A DNA stretch of 64,000 bases from Incurvaria masculella (GCA_946894095.1 OX335657.1:6076001-6140000), one strand, 5' to 3'. Shown: positions 33,649 to 44,622, counted from the first letter of the stretch. The notes: generated by a model not told the origin, from the sequence alone. Numbers and translations: made by a program.

Positions 33649-34884
33649 ATGGGGCTCCGAAAGGTTGCATTCAACTTGCTGCGCAAGGAAGCCTTGATCT
33701 ACGAGGTTAGGATCCGGGGTGAGACACCCAGCGAAAAAGTTGCTCTCCTCAGGAAGCAGATGTCAACATTGGGCCAAGCTTTCCCTAGTGAAGATATACT
33801 AACAACCGACGAAGACCCCCAGTCGGAAATAAACATAGTTCGGCAACAGTTAAGCGCGCTACGGGAGCAGTCGCCGGTCGATTGCCCCAGCGTGCGCGCG
33901 ACTCTAGATCATCTTTACAATCGCATCGAACGGGTCGAAACGGACACGGAGGAGCTGCGCAGCGACAAGGAAGACGCATTCGCCCTGTTCTCCGAGATTG
34001 AGGCGATCTTCGAGGTAGGAGAGGATACATTTTCACAGGCAGAGGACACCCACGTCAGCGAGGACGTCGAGTTGGCTGTTCCGGCGCCAGTAGCGCTTGC
34101 CGCGAGCCGTGCTGAGGGCGCGACTCCGAATCACAAGCACGCGCTGGCTGTGGCCAAGCTCGGCTTGACGTATGACGGTGCATCCAGCGTGCGTTCCTTC
34201 CTGGAACGCTTGGAGGAGCTCTGCACGTCGCGCGCCATTGCGCACGCCCAGCTGCTTACCTCTGCCCCCGAACTCTTCCGAGGCCCCGCCTTAGTCTGGT
34301 ACCGTAGCATAAAGGAGTCCGTCGTGTCTTGGTCAGAGTTGCGTGCGTCACTGCTCCGAGACTTCGGTGGCGTGCACTTCGACCACGAGCTGCTCGACGC
34401 GCTGCGTGCCCGAACCCAAGGGAAGGATGAGAGCGTCGTCATGTACTTTGCAATAATGACTACGTTGAACCAACGACTGCAAGAGCCTATGTCAGACAGG
34501 GCGCTCATGCGAATCCTTCAGCGTAATCTACGGCCTTCTTTCACGGGTCTACTATCTTTAGTTGAGTTTTCTACTGTCGAACAACTGAAAGAGTACTGCG
34601 CCCGCATCGAAGCTGGTCGCGCAATGAGCCGCCAGTTCAAAGAGCCTACGGATTGCGGTGTGCTCGAACCGGAATACGCCTACAAGGCTCCAGCTAAGCC
34701 GAAGGTTAGCTCAGCAGAAGCGACGCCCAGGAGCCCTAAGAAGTACTGTGCTCGGTGCAAGTCCCGTGATCACGGTTATATGGAGTGCCCGAAACCGAGC
34801 AACATTAAATGTTACGGCTGCCTGAAACCTGGAGTGAAGCTGGCCGATTGTGAGCAATGCCAGGGCAAGCTATCAAAAAACTAG
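33649..34884 (+). CDS. gag: Gag polyprotein of the gypsy element
   Basis: 411 codons from ATG 33649 to TAG 34882. The N-terminal third is acidic and helical (coiled-coil-like, rich in Glu/Leu). The middle (about residues 165-340) has the retrotransposon capsid pattern FLERLEELC, ALVWYRSI and LLRDFGGVHF, seen in Ty3/gypsy Gag. Near the C-terminus is a zinc knuckle CARCKSRDHGYMEC (C-x2-C-x4-H-x4-C) followed by a variant CYGCLKPGVKLADC lacking the His, as in some insect gypsy Gags. Gag forms the particle and binds the RNA. The last codons lie inside the frameshift signal. Confidence 0.9.
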   Translation: MGLRKVAFNLLRKEALIYEVRIRGETPSEKVALLRKQMSTLGQAFPSEDILTTDEDPQSEINIVRQQLSALREQSPVDCPSVRATLDHLYNRIERVETDTEELRSDKEDAFALFSEIEAIFEVGEDTFSQAEDTHVSEDVELAVPAPVALAASRAEGATPNHKHALAVAKLGLTYDGASSVRSFLERLEELCTSRAIAHAQLLTSAPELFRGPALVWYRSIKESVVSWSELRASLLRDFGGVHFDHELLDALRARTQGKDESVVMYFAIMTTLNQRLQEPMSDRALMRILQRNLRPSFTGLLSLVEFSTVEQLKEYCARIEAGRAMSRQFKEPTDCGVLEPEYAYKAPAKPKVSSAEATPRSPKKYCARCKSRDHGYMECPKPSNIKCYGCLKPGVKLADCEQCQGKLSKN

Positions 34885-37800
34885 AGACCCCGCGTTGTGG
34901 TAAGCGCATTTCGCCAACCAGTGCGGAGGAGTGGGCTGATTGGTTGAAATACTTACGCACTTTCTTTGTTTCCTATTACAGCGCGGGCTCTGGGTTATCC
35001 AATTCGACTGAAGATACTCGTCCCTATGTAGATATAAATATTGACTCGCTATGCTTGCGAGGACTGTTAGATTCGGGTGCAACGCATTCCTTTGTGAATA
35101 AAGTCTGCGACCGCCACCTTCGAGAGGCCGGCCATGTTCTTCATACAGATTTTACTACGGGTGTTACCGTTGCTAACCGTGCTTGCATCTATACGAAAGG
35201 ATACTATCGGGTACCGGTAACCTTTAATGGAGAAACGAAAGCGATTACTTTACATGCTGCACCTGAGCTAAGTATGGAACTGTTATTGGGAATGGATTTT
35301 TGGGTTGCTTTCCAGTTGCTTCCTCGTCATTTGCCACTGATCCACTGGGATGGTTCTCCTTTTGCGGCATGCACAGCTCTAATGAGTGGTGGTGATAGGT
35401 TGGTGGATTTTGAAGGCTTAACAGAGCTCCAGCGTGCATGGGCGCAGTCGGTCATCGCGCGTTTCGATACCATCACTTCTGAAGCAATAGGTTTGGGAGA
35501 GACGACACTCGCCGTGCACAAGATTGACACGGGCAATTCACCTCCGGTCAAGCAGCGTTGTTACCGTTTGTCGCCATACAAACAAGAGTTGGTGAGCGCT
35601 GAGGTAGATCGCCTACTAGCATTGGGTGTCGTGGAACCTGCTGTTAGCGCTTGGAACTCCCCTGTGTTGCTGATAAAGAAAAAGGACGGTTCTTTCCGAT
35701 TTTGTTTAGATTGTCGGGAGTTGAACAGGGTTACGAAGAAAGATACCTACCGTGTTCCATTTGTCGCTGATATCCTGGATAGCCTCAGGGATGCCAAGTA
35801 CCTTTCATCTATTGATTTAAGTTCAGCATTCTGGCAGATTCCACTGGATCCGGGTTCCAGGGAGAAAACCGCCTTCAGTGTGCCAGGTCGTGGAACCTTT
35901 TGTTATCGAAGGATGAGCATGGGGCTGACTAATGCTCCCGCCACCCTCCAGCGCCTTATGGACCGGCTATTTTCGTCTACTTTCAACGGGAAGGTCTTCG
36001 TTTACCTGGACGACATCATTGTAGTCAGTTCCACCTTTGAGGAGCATCTAGATCTGCTACTCCGCGTGCACGAACTGTTACTCTCTGCCCGCTTAACCAT
36101 TAACAAAAAGAAATCCATCTTCTTTAGGAGCAGTCTTACTTACTTAGGTTATTTGGTAGACCGCTATGGGTTGCGACCAGATCCGGGTAAGATCCAAGCC
36201 ATTGTGGAATGGCCGAGACCGACAAACGCTAAGGAGGTGCGGAGGTTCCTAGCGACTGCTTCTTGGAACCGTCGTTTCATTCCAGACTTCGCGACACGAG
36301 CTGCTCCGCTTAATAAGTTAACCAGCACGAAGCGCGGCTCACCGCCTTTCTGTTGGAGTGAAGTGGCCGAGCAAGCCTTCGCAGACCTGAAGCAGGCTCT
36401 CTCCAGCGCACCTGTTTTGTCTTGTCCTATCTGGACTGAGCCATTCGAAGTCCACACGGATGCTTCTGCCACGGGCCTTGGAGCGCGACTGGTACAGCGC
36501 ACGGCCCAAGGACATGAGCAAACGGTGGCATACGCCAGCCGATCCTTGAATGCTTGCGAGGTAAATTATTCAGCGACTGAGCGAGAAGCATTAGCTGTCA
36601 TATTCGCAGTAGAACATTGGAGGTGCTACTTAGAGTACGGACCTCGGTTTACGATATACACCGACCATTCATCCTTGAAATGGTTTCTGTCGCTAGACAA
36701 CGCGACTGGGCGTTTGGCTCGGTGGGGTATACGTTTGTCCTTATATGACTTTGAGATAAAGCATAGGAAAGGGACCGAGAACATCATTCCAGATGCTCTG
36801 AGCAGACTACCTGCGGTGGCAGAGGTCACTCTTATGCCTACTGGAGATATTTGGTATGACCAGGCAGTGCAAAGGTGCACTACGGCCCCACTATCGATGC
36901 CTAACTTCGCTTTGAAAAATGGACAGCTGTATCGATTTACTAGGAGTAAGTTCAACCTAGCTAGGGATTTTGAATGGAAATTGGTTGTTCCCAAGTCTAA
37001 ACAGCCCTCTACTATTCGAGAATGTCATGACGAACCGATATCCGGACATTTCGGCGTTTTTAAGACCTATCGCAACCTACAACTTCGTTATTATTGGCCG
37101 AATATGTATAAAGATGTGGTACAATATATAGCAAGGTGTGATGCGTGTTCTGCCTACAAGCACGCGCAGCACGCAACCATGGGTGAGATGGGATCCCCGA
37201 AACGTTGTACCAGGCCGTTTGAGTATATTGCCCTTGACATAAATGGACCCCTTCCGACCAGTAAAAAGGGACATGCTTATATTTTGGTAGTTACATGTGT
37301 GTTTAGCAAATACTGCCTGTTCTTCCCACTCCGACGTGCGACAGCGAAGGCCATCGCGGATAAACTAGAGAACGAGGTGTTCTTGGTCCATGGAATAGCG
37401 CGAACGGTCCTGTCAGACAATGGAACGGAGTTCTTAGGAATTGACATGCGAAACCAGCTGAAAAAGTACAACATTCCACAGCAGTTCTACACTCCAAAGT
37501 ACACTCCGGAGATTAATATTGTTGAGCGGTACAATCGTACCTTAAACACCATGCTCGCTATATTCGTAAATGACGACCATCGGTCATGGGACACGCTGCT
37601 GACCAAACTCCAATTCGCTGTCAACTCAGCAGTCAACGAGAGCACTGGATTCTCTCCCAACTTCCTAGTGTTTGGAAGGGAATTGGTGACGGACGGCGCC
37701 TTCTTCGACGAGCCCCGCGACGAGTCGCCAGGCGATGCAGTACTGACGCCAGCGGAGAACCGGGCAGAATGCCTTGGCGAGCTCCGAGCAGTCTTCGATA

Positions 37801-38078
37801 AGGTCAGGCTAGCGTTGGATAAAGCTCACCGCAACAATAAGACTCGCTACGACTTGAGAAGAAAACGTCCCGAAACCTTCGTCGTAGGCCAGACGGTATG
37901 GAAGAAGATTTACGCTCGTAGCGACGCAGCTAAACATTTTACTGCTAAACTAGCTCCCAAGTTCCAACGTTGTACCATCTTAAGACGAAAGAGCGCTACC
38001 GTCTTCGAGCTAGCGGACGACAAGGGAAAGAACATCGGTCTTTGGAGTATTAAAGATTTCAAGCACACCTGTTACTAA
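34857..38078 (+). CDS. pol: Pol polyprotein: protease, RT, RNase H, integrase
   Basis: Open for 1073 codons in the -1 frame relative to gag, overlapping it from 34857 to 34884; the upstream part would be fused to Gag by frameshifting, so the ATG need not be a start. Counting from that ATG: aspartic protease DSGA at 72-75; RT with the YLDD box at 383-386; RNase H residues D535, E577, D603 and D646; integrase with an H-x-H-x-C-x2-C zinc-binding region around 723-764, then catalytic D794, D854 and E890 (35 residues between the last two). The length and order fit Ty3/gypsy. No stop or frameshift was seen. It ends at TAA 38076-38078. Confidence 0.93.
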   Translation: MPGQAIKKLETPRCGKRISPTSAEEWADWLKYLRTFFVSYYSAGSGLSNSTEDTRPYVDINIDSLCLRGLLDSGATHSFVNKVCDRHLREAGHVLHTDFTTGVTVANRACIYTKGYYRVPVTFNGETKAITLHAAPELSMELLLGMDFWVAFQLLPRHLPLIHWDGSPFAACTALMSGGDRLVDFEGLTELQRAWAQSVIARFDTITSEAIGLGETTLAVHKIDTGNSPPVKQRCYRLSPYKQELVSAEVDRLLALGVVEPAVSAWNSPVLLIKKKDGSFRFCLDCRELNRVTKKDTYRVPFVADILDSLRDAKYLSSIDLSSAFWQIPLDPGSREKTAFSVPGRGTFCYRRMSMGLTNAPATLQRLMDRLFSSTFNGKVFVYLDDIIVVSSTFEEHLDLLLRVHELLLSARLTINKKKSIFFRSSLTYLGYLVDRYGLRPDPGKIQAIVEWPRPTNAKEVRRFLATASWNRRFIPDFATRAAPLNKLTSTKRGSPPFCWSEVAEQAFADLKQALSSAPVLSCPIWTEPFEVHTDASATGLGARLVQRTAQGHEQTVAYASRSLNACEVNYSATEREALAVIFAVEHWRCYLEYGPRFTIYTDHSSLKWFLSLDNATGRLARWGIRLSLYDFEIKHRKGTENIIPDALSRLPAVAEVTLMPTGDIWYDQAVQRCTTAPLSMPNFALKNGQLYRFTRSKFNLARDFEWKLVVPKSKQPSTIRECHDEPISGHFGVFKTYRNLQLRYYWPNMYKDVVQYIARCDACSAYKHAQHATMGEMGSPKRCTRPFEYIALDINGPLPTSKKGHAYILVVTCVFSKYCLFFPLRRATAKAIADKLENEVFLVHGIARTVLSDNGTEFLGIDMRNQLKKYNIPQQFYTPKYTPEINIVERYNRTLNTMLAIFVNDDHRSWDTLLTKLQFAVNSAVNESTGFSPNFLVFGRELVTDGAFFDEPRDESPGDAVLTPAENRAECLGELRAVFDKVRLALDKAHRNNKTRYDLRRKRPETFVVGQTVWKKIYARSDAAKHFTAKLAPKFQRCTILRRKSATVFELADDKGKNIGLWSIKDFKHTCY
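34875..34881 (+). promoter_or_regulatory. Programmed -1 frameshift slippery site
   Basis: The heptamer A AAA AAC sits in the gag frame exactly as X XXY YYZ (codons TCA AAA AAC), and the next codon is the gag stop TAG. Slipping one base back enters the pol frame. GC-rich sequence downstream could form the stimulatory structure; this was not folded. Confidence 0.88.
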
Positions 38079-39926
38079 CAGGACTGCGTTCCCCGGTTTG
38101 AAGATAATTGTAACACACTTTTATGCCATTATTAATTAGATAATAATTTTATTAATATTCACATTTTAGAGTATCGGAATTAGGTAGGTCACAGACAGGT
38201 TATCGCGCTGGCAGTAGCTCGAGCGGTTTCTAATGTCGTCTCGGTGTACCATTTTAGCATGTGCGAAGCGGTGATAACGCTCACACAGGCAACTGGAAGT
38301 GTGTCTGGGGAACCGGAACAGGAACCCAGACGTGTATGCAAGGGACGTATGAAAGGCAAGCGTGAATATGGGGAATGGACACTGGGATAGTTCGTGCGCG
38401 CACTGAACTTGTCAATACTTCTTAGTTTATATTTAGTTATGCAGGTCTCGCTTCGCACCTGGAAGGAAGAGATGTGTCGGGCCTAACGTTTTTCGTTGAT
38501 GCGGGTTCGAGTGGTTCCAATTTTTAGTTTATTAGTGCGTAAGCACCTGTGAACGGTGAGTAATTCACAGATTAATCTACAAGCCTATACTCGTAGGGAC
38601 GAGGAGGGGCGCCAGGCCGTCGGACTTGGAAAAGGACGTATGCGGATGGTGTGCTGACTCGTTCCGCCTTATTTCTTTAGTTAATAAACCACCCGAACCA
38701 GCGACAGCGACGAGCGTAGGTGCGCCGTCAGTTTCGTTCCTGAAGGTTGCGGAATGAGCAAAGAAGAGAGTAGTTTTTTCGTTTCTTTGAGTGAAGTCGT
38801 CGAGAGGAGTTACGACTACTCACCGCCACGATCCTATGGATTGTCGAGGGCGTGAGTTGCGCTTCAGTGGACGGTGTCGATGGCAATCCACTGCATAAAG
38901 AATTTAAGCCTATGCCATCAGGAGTAAGCTCTACAAGTCTGATCGAGTCTTGCCATAAACCGCTGGCTCTGAGGATCAGACTGGGGCGTCGTGACGGGAG
39001 AAGGGTAACCTTGGTCCTTCCGTATGAATCCGACAAGGAACAGTCTAATTTTAGCTATATGTTTTCCGATACTCGCTATTTATTCCTTTTTATTACAACT
39101 CCATGTAAGGTGCAATTCAAGTTGTATTATAAACTGCAACGATAAATTTAATTAATTAATTAATTAGGTCAATAATAAGGCCGTGATTAATCAGTTCGAA
39201 TTTCAAACAGGCTTACGATGTATGAAGAACCAATTCGTTGGTATTCGCGGCCGGAAAGGGCAGCGGAACGCGACACCGTTGCGCGAGCGAAGCGTGTTCG
39301 AAATTTAAATGTAGTTATAATGTATGGAGTATGGCTTGGTTGCTTTCATAGCTGAACTGAGCGGAATTATGCCGAGTTATCTTCGATTTGTTATCAACTA
39401 ACTCGGAGTTGTGTTTTGCTTGTTCCTGCTTTATACGAATAAATATTAATCCGCGAGTGGGGTTTTTAAGTCGTAGCCTTACTTAGCGGTAGTCGGTAGG
39501 GACTTAGAGATTTTCGGCCTGCATGTAGCGTTCTACGCTCCTACGCTATAGGTCGGGTGCGTTACTCACTTCGCGGATTAAGAACCTACAGTTGCCTTGC
39601 CGGACTGGGACGGTTTAGGTCAAGTCGGACCCTGACTTGTTGTTGTTACTGTTAGGTGTAAGATTTTTGGAATTATGTCCATGTGGTGATGTGTATTATG
39701 TAAATTTTGTTTATCTTGTACAACGGTTTCATCTGATGTGAATGTTATTTTGTACATCTTCTGTACACCTTTAGTTGAATTAAGTTGAGGTCATGCGAGC
39801 CGTCTGGAGATCATGGACCTTGCCACCACACTTGCCTTAATGTTGAGATCGTGACTAGGACTGGGGTGGACTAGGTCTGGGCTGTCGAGGGCGACAGTCG
39901 GACAGCTTTCAGTGATGTCCTCTTCT
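38079..39926 (+). other. Long non-coding region between pol and 3' LTR
   Basis: About 1.85 kb with no frame above roughly 100 codons and no env-like protein (no signal peptide plus membrane anchor). It could be a lost env, a regulatory region, or foreign DNA captured by the element. Confidence 0.7.
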
Positions 39927-39937
39927 GAGGAAGGGGG
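39927..39937 (+). other. Polypurine tract
   Basis: GAGGAAGGGGG lies three bases before the 3' LTR, at the place where plus-strand DNA synthesis is primed. Confidence 0.8.
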
Positions 39938-39940
39938 CAC

Positions 39941-40582
39941 TGTCACGATATGTTTTTTTGGGTGTTGGCCAAGTGTCCATGGTCTCCAGTGGTATTAAAA
40001 ATAATAAGCATTTTTAAATTCAAACTTGTTCGGAATAAGTGGGAAAAAGAAAGGAAGATCAAATGTTTCGAGAGTGATTGCTTCGCCAACCGCTGTTCAG
40101 AAAAGGTCTGAAAAACCCTGAGGGGATGAGAGAAAATCGAATTTTGATAGGCAGCTTACAGAGAGCTGTGCCAGTTCAGTTGGCCTTTAAAATATCCTTG
40201 TTTCGACATCACGGTTGCCTTCACCAAGGCTAAAGAGCGCTCCTGGCCATCCAGGAGCGACCGTCGGGCTCCGAGTCTATCGAAAGGGACTTCAGGCAGC
40301 CGCGACAGCCACCGAGGCGGCCCCCCTCAACTGCCACCGCTCGGCTACCTCCATCGCCATCCATTGGAGAGTGAGAAGAATCAGAAGGCAGCAACCATAG
40401 GACTCCCCGTCAACGAACCCCAGAGAAGACAATTCAGGTGGAACCGTTCCCACTCCCTCCATCCTCAATTCGGTATCGAATATATAACCCTAATAAAAAG
40501 AATTATTTCGGCTTTTGGCGTTTTATTGAAGGGAACAGCATATTCTCCACACTCATATCACGAGGCAGGAAAAGTCGTGACA
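39941..40582 (+). repeat. 3' LTR of the gypsy element
   Basis: Same length as the 5' LTR (642 bp); reading both side by side showed no difference. It ends TCGTGACA, followed by the GTGG target duplicate. Confidence 0.95.
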
Positions 40583-40586
40583 GTGG

Positions 40587-42217
40587 CCCCATACGAAGGA
40601 GTTTAGGTTGCAACCCACTTTCTTCCATGCACGCTGTCGCCATTCGTCGAAATCAGGCCATTTCAATAAACACTTTTGTAGGAACGGTATTGGCTCTACA
40701 TACTCGTTTATGCAGAGGTACCGTTAATATACACACTCGTTTATGCACTGGGAAGAAATGCAGACCCGACAACACGGAAATCCGAATAAGTTTACTATTT
40801 TCATGCAGAGATGCTCCTAATCTGGCAGTTCCCGTTAATCTCCCGGCTGCACACTCCAGGCGCCCGCGTGTAAATTTACCTTTATGAGCAGTAACTCATG
40901 CGATATTACTAAGTTATGAGTCCCGTTTCCAGCAGAGGCGGGCCTGAAAAAATGCTCACAACCGTAGAGAGGGAACAGTTAACCTAAACTGTAGCCATAT
41001 TCTTGCATTTCCATGCTCAGGAATCAATAATAATTCGGACGATAAAACCGCCTTTATAACTATGTTTATTTAGATTTTCGCTGTTGTTCGACATAATACT
41101 TAATGTTTACGGACATACAGTGTTAAAGGTTACTCCGTTACTCCGACGTTTTGTCCACCACGTTGCGTACATTATCAGGATCGCAGCGCGACCTCGAGGT
41201 AATTTAAACGTCGGAAAGGAGTGAGCTTTTAAAAATAGAATTAGGAAATAATTTATTCGATAGAGTACAGGTAAACAAAGCCAAGAGAACTTATCTTTAT
41301 AAAACAAAAACTACCCTAGGGAATTGGCTTGTGACTCAGCGATGGTTCGCGCTTACGAGAACTGCAGCATGCTGCAGCAATCTGGCGATGCTGGTTTTCA
41401 GTCACAACCTGTGATGGGAATGTGTAAAGGTGTGTGCGCGTGCGAGGGTGAGGGTGTGTGTGTGTGTGTGTGTCTGTGTCTTTTACACTCTATATCCGTA
41501 AACTTTAAGTATTACGCCTTTATAATGGTGCCAAAGGGGGTTTCTATGCAGAATGATTTCGTAGCATGGTATTTCAATGATTCAAGGTTTTCGGTTGATA
41601 AAATCGCTTTGAACACCGCATAAAAGTTTGCTGTTGCCTTTTCGTCGTGGTGTGCTTTTTCTTGATTCTTGGATAAAAAGACTTAAATATTTATAGATAT
41701 TCAATCGAAGGGGCAATTGTTATTGAACTCTCGGTACTTATTGATTCAGAGATTCCCCTTTCCCCTTTTCGATTTGGCACCACCACGCCACGCCTACGAA
41801 ACGGCAAGGTCGCTCATACATTATGCGTACGGCGTAATTGCAAAATGCGCTTGCTGTCCTTGTTTTTGGATTCTTTAAGACTGGCGCTGAAAAGTCTATG
41901 TAATTTTTATTCTTAGTCGTAGCCTACTTCGCACATTGCCGAATTCTCGAATGTTTGGTATTGTATTGTATTGTTTATGCATCATCCATATTACACTGAG
42001 ATCGGATTTCACTTTGTATGTTTGATAGTTTGAATAAAATTCTTCGTTTTAATATATATTTCCAAGAACTTTAAAAGAGGTATATATTTGGTTGTCGGGT
42101 TAAGGATGCAGTAATATTGCCAACGCCATAATGATCCTAGGAAAAATATAATTTTTTAGGAAAATTTTACAGAATATAAAACCGCTTCTATCTCTCTACG
42201 TATATCCATTCATTAGG
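40587..42217. other. Intergenic DNA, no gene seen
   Basis: It contains a (GT)n microsatellite at about 41454-41473. No supported exon. Confidence 0.45.
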
Positions 42218-42285
42218 AATACGGTTCCATGGTTCGGAATCCATGTAGAACTCTAGGATGCCTTCCCCTTCTAGGTACGGCATAC
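42218..42285 (+). mobile_element. SINE fragment
   Basis: CCATGGTTCGGAATCCATGT and CCTTCCCCTTCTAGGT match the middle of subfamily A; both ends are missing. Confidence 0.6.
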
Positions 42286-42764
42286 GATTATTTGCACACT
42301 CAATTCATGAATTACTTTGTATGGAAAGTATAACTTTTTATTTAGTGGGTAAAGAAAAAAGTTATTAAACTTTTTTCTTTCTTTCAATCCCATTAATCAT
42401 TTCCCAAATTTTCTGTACTGGCCGTTGCAACAATCTGTATACATTAATATTAGAGTAAATACTCAAAATGAAGTCTTATGAAATTTAACTTCAAAACTCT
42501 CGCAATTCAAACTCCATTCAATCAGAATCCGTGTCCGCAAAAGTTTCGCTGTCAGCTTTTTAATTGTTGAAATAATTGAGCGTCCACTGAAAGCTAATTT
42601 GACACAATTTCGTTATCGGCGCTGTAATTAATTAATTCTGCGGCCGAGAGCTGGCCGCTGTTACAGACGCAGCAATGATAGATCTACGCCAATCAACGCC
42701 GTTGGACCGACTCGGACAGAAGGCGGGAAACGGATTTGCTGAAAATCGTGTAATGAATGGGTTT

Positions 42765-43150
42765 TAATGAACTGCTTCGTGGTCGTAACGAGCGGGGACT
42801 TGCCTCGGATAACAGAAGTCTGGGTTCAAATCCCTGCCCCGCAGTCCGAGCGCCCAATTCGATGCAACTATTTTGAGCAGAGTATCTTCACTTGCTACGC
42901 GTTTTATGGTGTTCCACTTCGGCACAGGACTTGCTTTTCATACAAACTTTCATCCCCGACCAATCCATCATTTACTTTCTGAAATTGATGTGCCTTTCAT
43001 GACAAATGCGAGCTGTTTCATGATTCGGAATCCATGTAAAACCATCGGTCCCCTTCCCCTACTAACTTAAGTCTGACCTCGTTGGACGTCGCTTCGTATT
43101 GGATGAATGTGGCAGTGAAAAAGCGGTGTATTTGGACTAATATCAGGACT
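42765..43150 (+). mobile_element. Diverged SINE with tRNA-like head
   Basis: The head has the B-box-like GGGTTCAAATCCCTG. Then CGAGCTGTTTCATGATTCGG and CATGTAAAACCATCGGTCCCC follow, with a shortened core and an ATATCAGGAC end. About 100 bp of unrelated DNA lies inside. Confidence 0.6.
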
Positions 43151-43740
43151 GTGGGAATTTTATTTTATTTAAAAATAACATAGAGCGCGCGCACAACGAT
43201 TTTCTCTAATCAAAAAAGTACATTTGTAGATTGATGATCAAGCCATAATTTAAAGACAAAACGGTAAGACCCCGATTCTTTAATTGCTCAAACGGAGCAA
43301 ATATGCTTAAAAAAGTTTAAACAAAGAATGGAAGCCTCAGACATTTATAATGATATGTTTAATGTTTAAAATACAGCTAAACAATCAATCTAACTTTCAT
43401 CTTTTGGATATTTCAAAATCAATTGTAGTTATATTAAAAAGTAATATGGTTTGGCCGATTCAAATAAATTTAATTTGGTACTAGCTTATGGGTTTATCGC
43501 TGTGACGCTACACAAGTACCCCATCCTTATCACTTTCATACTCCTATACAGCTTTACCCATAGACCTGTCTCACCTAGCATCTACAGCGCGGCGAATGAG
43601 TTGAATTCTAATTTCAACGCTGAGTAACCGAAAAGCTATCGCCGCCAACGGTCTCGCTCGCGTTCCGCGTAGTTATACCTATCTACAAAAATACCAAAAA
43701 ACGTGAGTTCTGGTGCCTGTTCGCTTCACCTCGTCTCCAG
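43151..43740. other. Intergenic or intronic DNA, no gene seen
   Basis: AT-rich, turning more balanced near the candidate exon. No matched repeat. Confidence 0.4.
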
Positions 43741-43830
43741 CTCATCCAAGGACAATTCGTGTATGGTGGCCACCTTCCTACTGGGACAGTTCCGGATCCA
43801 GCAGAACCTCCTGGAGTTCGCGGCTACAGG
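43741..43830 (+). CDS. Candidate orphan coding exon
   Basis: A 90-bp block between CGTCTCCAG| and GG|GTGAGT, both close to splice consensus. One frame reads SSKDNSCMVATFLLGQFRIQ then QNLLEFAATG, a mixed hydrophobic sequence with balanced codon use, unlike the AT-rich flanks. It would be phase 2 at both ends, so it can be included or skipped without a frameshift. No family recognised and no neighbouring exon found. It may belong to a gene with long introns. Confidence 0.4.
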
Positions 43831-43832
43831 GT

Positions 43833-44072
43833 GAGTCCTACCATTGTCCTTCCTCTCAAACCTTGGCGTAGCTGTCACCGCAATAAGCCTGTAAACCTAT
43901 AAGCATGAAATAAATAGATTTAGGAAGAAGTAAAGAACCTTTAAAAACCAGCGACCTAATCCGCGCCATCATAATAAAATATACCTTTACTTACACCCTT
44001 ATCGAACTGAATGTGATCAGGTGCTAACACCCCCTTAAGTACTACTATTCGCGCTCGCATCCTGACTGCATC
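43833..44072. other. Intergenic or intronic DNA
   Basis: No gene seen between the candidate exon and the TTAA element. Confidence 0.4.
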
Positions 44073-44622
44073 TTAAGGCGGCCCATCCCGCTCATCTCCC
44101 CATACAAAAGGGGAAAGAAGATCACGCCTATATTTCTTGTCAGAGATCAAAAATTTTGCTCAAAATAGCTTTATTTGATCGAACTAGATGTCTGATGACC
44201 GTTGGCATTGTAAAATTGTGTTTGGTTTTCAAGTTATAAGGTCCGAAAGTTTGGATTTTTCGCGCGTTTTATACAATAACTTTGGAGGTGGATTACGCAA
44301 TGATAAAGTAAGAACATCTTAAAAAGATCAGTCATCAGACATAGCTTATTTAATCAAAATTTATAATCTATTTGGTTTTTGTTAGATTTTTGACTACAGC
44401 GGTCGTGGTTTACTTTTAGCTATAAGTCGTTTTGAAATTAAAATTTTCGTAAATCTTACCAAATCATACACTATGCACATTGTCTTTTTTGTGGACAGGT
44501 TGCATCTTCCTCATCACGGAGCCTGTCTTATTCTTAGAAACAGAGAAGGTCCCAGAGCGCAACAGCACGGTTTTGTACCGTGCCCGCAAATGAGTTGAGG
44601 CCGCCGGGTTGGGCCACCTTAA
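44073..44622 (+). mobile_element. TTAA-type MITE, family 1, copy 2
   Basis: TTAA|GGCGGCCCATCCCG at the left and CGGGTTGGGCCACC|TTAA at the right. The inverted ends match over about 17 bp and the TTAA is intact on both sides. Its whole length matches the inverted copy at 17247-17744. 550 bp, no transposase. Confidence 0.78.

Larger units (their letters stand above)
32506..40582 (+). mobile_element. Ty3/gypsy LTR retrotransposon, apparently intact and young
   Basis: An 8077-bp element with two 642-bp LTRs, a 4-bp target duplication GTGG (32502-32505 and 40583-40586), a tRNA-Lys-type primer site, gag, pol reached by -1 frameshifting, and a polypurine tract before the 3' LTR. Pol order is protease, RT, RNase H, integrase, the Ty3/gypsy order. 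All catalytic residues looked for are present and no env is recognisable. The LTRs appear identical on reading, so insertion was recent and transposition competence is plausible. Confidence 0.95.

Noticed and set aside
38189..38458. Possible env or accessory frame in the gypsy 3' region
   Set aside because: On the opposite strand to the element, 89 codons, no signal peptide or membrane anchor; not supported.
42815..42850. tRNA-like sequence GGGTTCAAATCCCTG
   Set aside because: Not a tRNA gene: no cloverleaf can be assembled from the flanks, and it is the B-box of a diverged SINE head.
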